NCBI GenBank assembly: GCA_023213395.1 | Contig: CM041465.1 | Coordinates: 79,305,741-79,369,740 of the forward strand | Direction of reading: 5' to 3' | Source of the DNA: Cycas panzhihuaensis | Taxonomy: Eukaryota; Cycadophyta | Length of the DNA: 64,000 nucleotides | In this document: positions 60,564-64,000 of the stretch, piece after piece | Numbering within the stretch: position 1 is the first letter of the stretch | How the letters are laid out: every line of letters begins with the position of its first letter | Made by a program: the position numbers and the translations under genes | Notes under the pieces: generated by a model | Databases searched by the model: none | Told to the model about the DNA's origin: nothing | Seen by the model: the letters and a program-made list of their open reading frames with translations, nothing else

Positions 60564-60960
60564 AGCGATAGATGTTCTTTATGAAAGAAATGTTCTAATA
60601 GGTTTTAAGGAATCGTATTTAGACAAAAGAAAATATTTAATAGAAAAAAACAATATTGATGATATTAAATTAAAGGGGTTTGGAAAAAGTCAAATGGGGT
60701 TTTTTAAGGGGTAATACTAAGAGATGAAACGTGATGAACAGATTGAAGTTGTGGAATATCTTGTTGAGGATGGTCTATAGGGGGTGAAAGAGTATGTGAG
60801 TAAAGGTGTGAATTAGGGTTACAAAGACAAATTGGGATTTGACCTACGATAAAACTAAAGTTAAGGGAATTATGATTATGGCTTCGAAAAGAAAATTTTA
60901 AGCGAGGAAAAGTAAGAGGATAAATAATGCTACCAAAAGAAATGTGCATGTGTAACACAA
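60034..60960. other. left interior of I, unidentified
   Basis: It starts (minus strand) with the tail conserved before the purine tract in this family (TTTGAGGGCGAAGTATTA). The rest has no chromodomain or other motif that I can read. A (GA)15 run lies at about 60532-60560. Short open frames on both strands lack conserved blocks. Confidence 0.45.
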
Positions 60961-61440
60961 GATTACTAAGTACCTTACATGTAGCTTGTTGATATTCTTC
61001 TTCGAAGTCTCCTTGTTCTTTGTTGTCCCCATGTTGCCCCTGAGAAACTTCACTTTGTATTTCTTCTTTGATATTGTCTAGAGACTATTCTGTTGCCTAT
61101 GCCTGCTTCAAGTCTTCTATGTAGTTATGTTGTTCCTTCTCTAAAATATCCTCATTAATAGTTCCTTCTTCCTGTCCTTCCTCTTTTGCTCGAGTCATAT
61201 CTTGCTTATGCCTTATGAAGGCTGTGATAGCCACCTTTGAAAACTAGTACCATAGAAAAGGTTCTTTAGCTCAATTAATGAACCACTCATAAGCTTGTTC
61301 GTTCAATATCATTCCTAATATTGGTCCATACTCTTCAAATTCTATATCAGACATGAACTCAAAATCTTCTATCCAATTTTTCATACCCTCATAATCCTCC
61401 AAATTAAAAAATTCTATCTCTATTTTTTCCTCAGGTTTTA
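60961..61440 (-). pseudogene. acidic reading frame of I, unidentified
   Basis: One frame on the minus strand stays coding-like for about 155 codons with four stops: EEKIEIEFFNLEDYEGMKNW, IEDFEFMSDIEFEEYGPILG, MILNEQAYEWFIN, FSKVAITAFIRHKQDMTRAK and EEGQEEGTINEDILEKEQHN, then Gln/Glu-rich sequence ending at TGTAAGGTACT, which resembles a splice donor. The early part has a loose Gag-like pattern (W-I near the start, AYEWF later). It is not similar to the Gag of H. It could be a diverged Gag or captured host sequence; I cannot decide. Confidence 0.45.
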
Positions 61441-61444
61441 TATA

Positions 61445-61500
61445 TTGCAAATGTTCTTCCTATGTTTTATTATAGATCAGGATATCGTCAAAGAAAACCA
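61445..61500 (-). pseudogene. reverse-transcriptase scrap of I
   Basis: The minus strand reads VFFDDILIYNKT and EEHLQYIK, i.e. the catalytic YxDD segment of a chromovirus RT, about 20 codons long, abutting the acidic frame. Everything before and after in RT is missing, so this is a deletion junction. Confidence 0.8.
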
Positions 61501-61577
61501 ACAAGGATTACCTCAAAACGCGTTTTAATATTGAATCGACCTTTCTGAGCTTTTACCTCTGCCCTTTCCCTTCGAAA

Positions 61578-61593
61578 TGAAGCTCTAATACCA
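61578..61593 (-). other. primer-binding site of I
   Basis: The minus strand reads TGGTATTAGAGCTTC two bases inside the right LTR; initiator tRNA-Met type with one change. Confidence 0.85.
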
Positions 61594-61595
61594 CT

Positions 61596-62154
61596 TGTAG
61601 CAATCTTACAGAATTCTTCTAAGAAATTTTACAAAAATAGAAAAAATATTCACCAAATGCACTTGCAAAATATTCAATCAAGAGAGAAATAATACAAATC
61701 CACTTGAATACTTATGACATACAAATATAAAGTGGTATGAAATGAATATAAAATGAATAGATACAAGATTACCAATTGACTCCGCAATTATTGTTGATAA
61801 TGAATCCCTCTTTGAGGCGAGGTGCCCTCCACAATGCTCCCAAAAGGGCCGAAAATCTTGCGGTCTTAAACTTCTCCGATTATGCCAAAATAAAGCTGCA
61901 AATCCTCCTTAAATAGACGGTCAAAAGATAGTAATAGAAGTTGGCCAGAAAATGGGGATAAACCTTTCCAAAACTAATACTAGAAGTCAGCCAGAACTCC
62001 TTCAAAAACTAGTAAGCTAAAAATTTTAAATGGTCATAACTTTTGATACAGATGTTGGAATTAACTTTCGTCTAGACCGTTGGAATCGTCGTTCAGAGCC
62101 CTTTGATTGAAATGGTCATATGGTATAGTTTTGACCATATTTTGGAATGCTACA
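61596..62154 (-). repeat. 5' LTR of I
   Basis: Direct repeat of 59470-60017; 559 bp; differs by scattered substitutions and a short ACTTATGACAT insertion near 61710. Confidence 0.93.
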
Positions 62155-62159
62155 AAAAA

Positions 62160-62930
62160 TCCATCAGCATACATTATGACATGCTATAAGGTCGAAATCA
62201 AGGATATTCCAGTAAAGGTTCAACAAATTATAGAAGAGTACAAGATAGTGTTCGATAAACTGAAATGACTACTGCCTCTTTGGAAAAATCAGCATGCAAT
62301 TGAACTTGTACCAGGTGTGACACCAGTCAACATTCGATCCTATAGGCATCCATATCATTTACAGAAAGAGATCAAGAAAATCACAAGCAAACTACTATCC
62401 CAAGGGAGTATTACTACCAGTAGAAGCCAATTTGCAGCCCCAGTTGTTATCAGTCCAAAGAAGGATGGCTCATATAGAATGTGTGTGGAATACTGAGGGC
62501 TCAATCAATTAACAGTTAAGAACAGTTACCCAATCCCATGCATTGACGATTTGTTGGATAAAATCCATGGAGCAAAGTACTTCTCAAAAATTGGCTTACG
62601 CTCAGGATATCATCAGATCCAAATAAGGGAAGAAGATGTCTACAAGACAACATTTAGAACACATGAAGTCCTAATCGAATTCAGGGTAATGTCGTTTGGA
62701 TTAACGAACGCACCGGCAACATTTCAAAGCACCATGAATGATACCTTTAGGCAAGTGTTATACAAATTTGTGTTAATTTTCTTCGATGATATTTTAATCT
62801 ATTTTAAGACATGGGAAAAGCATCTAGAATATCTGAAAATCATTTTTGAAATTCTATGCGATAATCAATTCTTTGCCAACAAGAAAAATGTTCGTTTGCA
62901 AAAGAAGAACTAGAATACTTAATCCACATC
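62160..62930 (+). pseudogene. reverse transcriptase of H
   Basis: It starts after I with AYIMTCYKVEIKDIPVKVQQ, PYHLQKEIKKITSKLL and [20 protein letters not shown], then LNQLTVKNSYPIPCIDDLLD. The open piece 62551-62913 follows: IHGAKYFSKIGLRSGYHQIQ (motif A with Gly in place of Asp), VMSFGLTNAPATFQSTMND and the catalytic box LIFFDDILIYFKTWEKHLEY near 62778-62830, with both Asp intact. Stops at about 62268 and 62498 and a frameshift near 62890 disable it. Confidence 0.9.
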
Positions 62931-63560
62931 ATAACTAGAGAAGGCATAAGGATTGACCCAAAAAAGATACAAGCAATTGTCAATTGGTGAACCTCAACAA
63001 GTGTTACAGCAGTTGGAGGGTTCTTGGGGATAGCAGGATTTGTTAGGAAGTTCATAAAAGGTTATGCACATCTAGTAGCTCCACTCACAGGCTTAACTAA
63101 GAAAGAGGTGTTTGCTTGGAACTCGAAAGGAGAAGAAGCATTCGGTGATCTCAAGAAGGCCATGGTAACAACTCCAGTCTTAGCAACCCCCAAATTTTCA
63201 AACCTGTTCGTACTGGAATGTGATGCATCAAGGTTTACAATAGGGGCAATCTTACTTCAAGATGAATGACCAATAGCTTATGAGAGTCGGAAGTTGAATA
63301 ATAAAGAAAAACTCAAACCAATTTATGATAAGGAGATGATCGCAATCATGCATGCCATCCAACAATGGTGACAATTTCTACTAGGGAATTCATTTCAAGT
63401 GCACACAGATCATGATAGTCTGAAATACTTCCTCAGACAAAAGACATTGTTCGATGAACAAGAAAAATGGGTCCGTAAGTTGCAGAATTTTGACTTCACG
63501 ATAGTATATAAGTAAGGCAAAGAGAATATTACAACAAATGCACTATCATGAATCCCAAAT
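62931..63560 (+). pseudogene. RNase H of H
   Basis: The connection segment reads GIAGFVRKFIKGYAHLVAPL, then AFGDLKKAMVTTPVLATPKF, LECDASRFTIGAILLQDE near 63205-63265 (catalytic Asp kept), PIAYESRKLNNKEKLKPIYD and KEMIAIMHAIQQW (second acidic residue kept), then FQVHTDHDSLKYFL near 63395-63435 (third Asp in T-D-H). The end block is a decayed NALS segment near 63540. There are stops near 62990, 63268 and 63370. Confidence 0.88.
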
Positions 63561-64000
63561 GAGACAAAAGAATGTCCCTCATTACAGTTGATCTCAACAA
63601 TTACACCTTCATGGTTAAAATCCATCAAAACTGAGTATATGGCAGATCCAAGATACCAAAAAATCTTAGATAACATCAAGGGAAGCAATTCAGATAAATA
63701 CCAGCAAAAGGGTGATTTAATCCTTAGAAATGACAACATTTGTATTCAAAAAATTCTAAATTAAAAGAAATTATATTGTAAGAGGCACATTTAGTCCTAG
63801 AGATAGGTCACACTGGTATAGACAAGACCTATTAGAAGATAAAAGCATCATGCTTTTGGAAGGGCTTGAAATCATACATTCAAAAATTTGTGCCAGAATG
63901 CGATAATTGTCAATGAAACAAGGTAGAATGTGTAAAGACCCCGGGCTTCTACAACCCCTACAAATTCCCAACCAAAAGTGGGAAGAAATTTCAATGGATT
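63561..64000 (+). pseudogene. integrase of H, first part (cut by the window end)
   Basis: After an N-terminal linker (SIKTEYMADPRYQKILDNIK near 63620-63680; KGDLILRNDNICI) the HHCC finger is readable: EAHLVLEIGHTGIDKTY near 63780-63830 and CDNC near 63898-63910, each frame broken by a stop or shift. The window ends at WEEISMD, which includes the first catalytic Asp. The order and sequence match B at 19380-19640, where this Asp is replaced by Tyr. Confidence 0.85.

Larger units (their letters stand above)
59470..62154 (-). mobile_element. I: non-autonomous chromovirus derivative inserted in H
   Basis: LTRs 59470-60017 and 61596-62154 share TGTAGCAATCTTACA...GGAATGCTACA and are flanked by AAAAA on both sides. 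The primer site TGGTATTAGAGCTTC is beside the right LTR and the purine tract AAGGGGAGGGGA (minus) beside the left, so it reads leftward. The LTRs are of the B family. The 1.58-kb interior lacks protease, RNase H and integrase; it holds an RT scrap and an unrecognised acidic reading frame. Confidence 0.9.
57123..64000 (+). mobile_element. H: Ty3/gypsy chromovirus inserted in K, carrying I, runs off the right edge
   Basis: 5' LTR, primer site, full-length gag with knuckle, protease, RT, RNase H and the start of integrase lie in order on the plus strand. Element I (59470-62154) is inserted between protease and RT. Protein similarity to B is high throughout pol. The 3' part is outside the window, so LTR divergence and target duplication cannot be read. 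Confidence 0.9.

Overview
The window looks like nuclear DNA of a seed plant with a large, repeat-dense genome. It contains no bacterial-type genes, no CRISPR array, no rRNA and no intact host gene. Nearly all recognisable coding sequence is plant-type LTR-retrotransposon polyprotein (Ty3/gypsy chromoviruses with C-terminal chromodomain remnants, Ty3/gypsy OTA/Tat-like elements, Ty1/copia), mostly with initiator-tRNA-Met-like primer sites. Heavy decay by stops and frameshifts, combined with survival of very old nested copies, fits a slow-turnover genome such as a gymnosperm; the species cannot be fixed from sequence alone.

Layout (names are mine). 1-3.85 kb: OTA-1 (minus; gag and protease), inserted into J (3.85-4.9 kb, minus, 5' end of a gypsy element). 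4.9-7.3 kb: D (plus; gag and protease). 7.3-14.3 kb: A (plus; 5'-truncated chromovirus), split in its integrase by N (10.54-13.25 kb, non-coding LTR element). 14.3-about 52.6 kb: C (plus; an old OTA-like gypsy), the host of a large nest. Its polyprotein is interrupted by B (16.41-21.25 kb, chromovirus), L (21.44-36.48 kb, copia, minus), F (37.04-40.93 kb, non-autonomous, minus) and E (42.51-50.68 kb, chromovirus, minus). L itself carries copia M (24.87-32.46 kb) and a solo LTR (24.05-24.53 kb). E carries the small non-autonomous element G (42.98-45.25 kb). 52.6-54.6 kb is unassigned. 54.6-57.1 kb: 5' end of copia K, interrupted by chromovirus H (57.12 kb to the window end), itself interrupted by I (59.47-62.15 kb).

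Most nested boundaries are supported by paired LTRs, a primer site beside the 5' LTR, a purine tract beside the 3' LTR, 5-bp target-site duplications (exact for M, E, G, I and the solo LTR; one mismatch for L) and resumption of the interrupted protein on the other side.

The most notable signals are: (1) F carries a fragment of a host gene, the C-terminal part of a PP2A B'/B56 regulatory subunit, beside other segments of possible host origin; (2) G is a compact element that codes only for an N-terminal Gag module also present in OTA-1, has a tRNA-Asp-like primer site and has GTACG-rich LTRs; (3) M has a 43-bp piece of its RNase H gene pasted into its pre-integrase region; (4) I carries an unrecognised acidic reading frame next to a reverse-transcriptase scrap.
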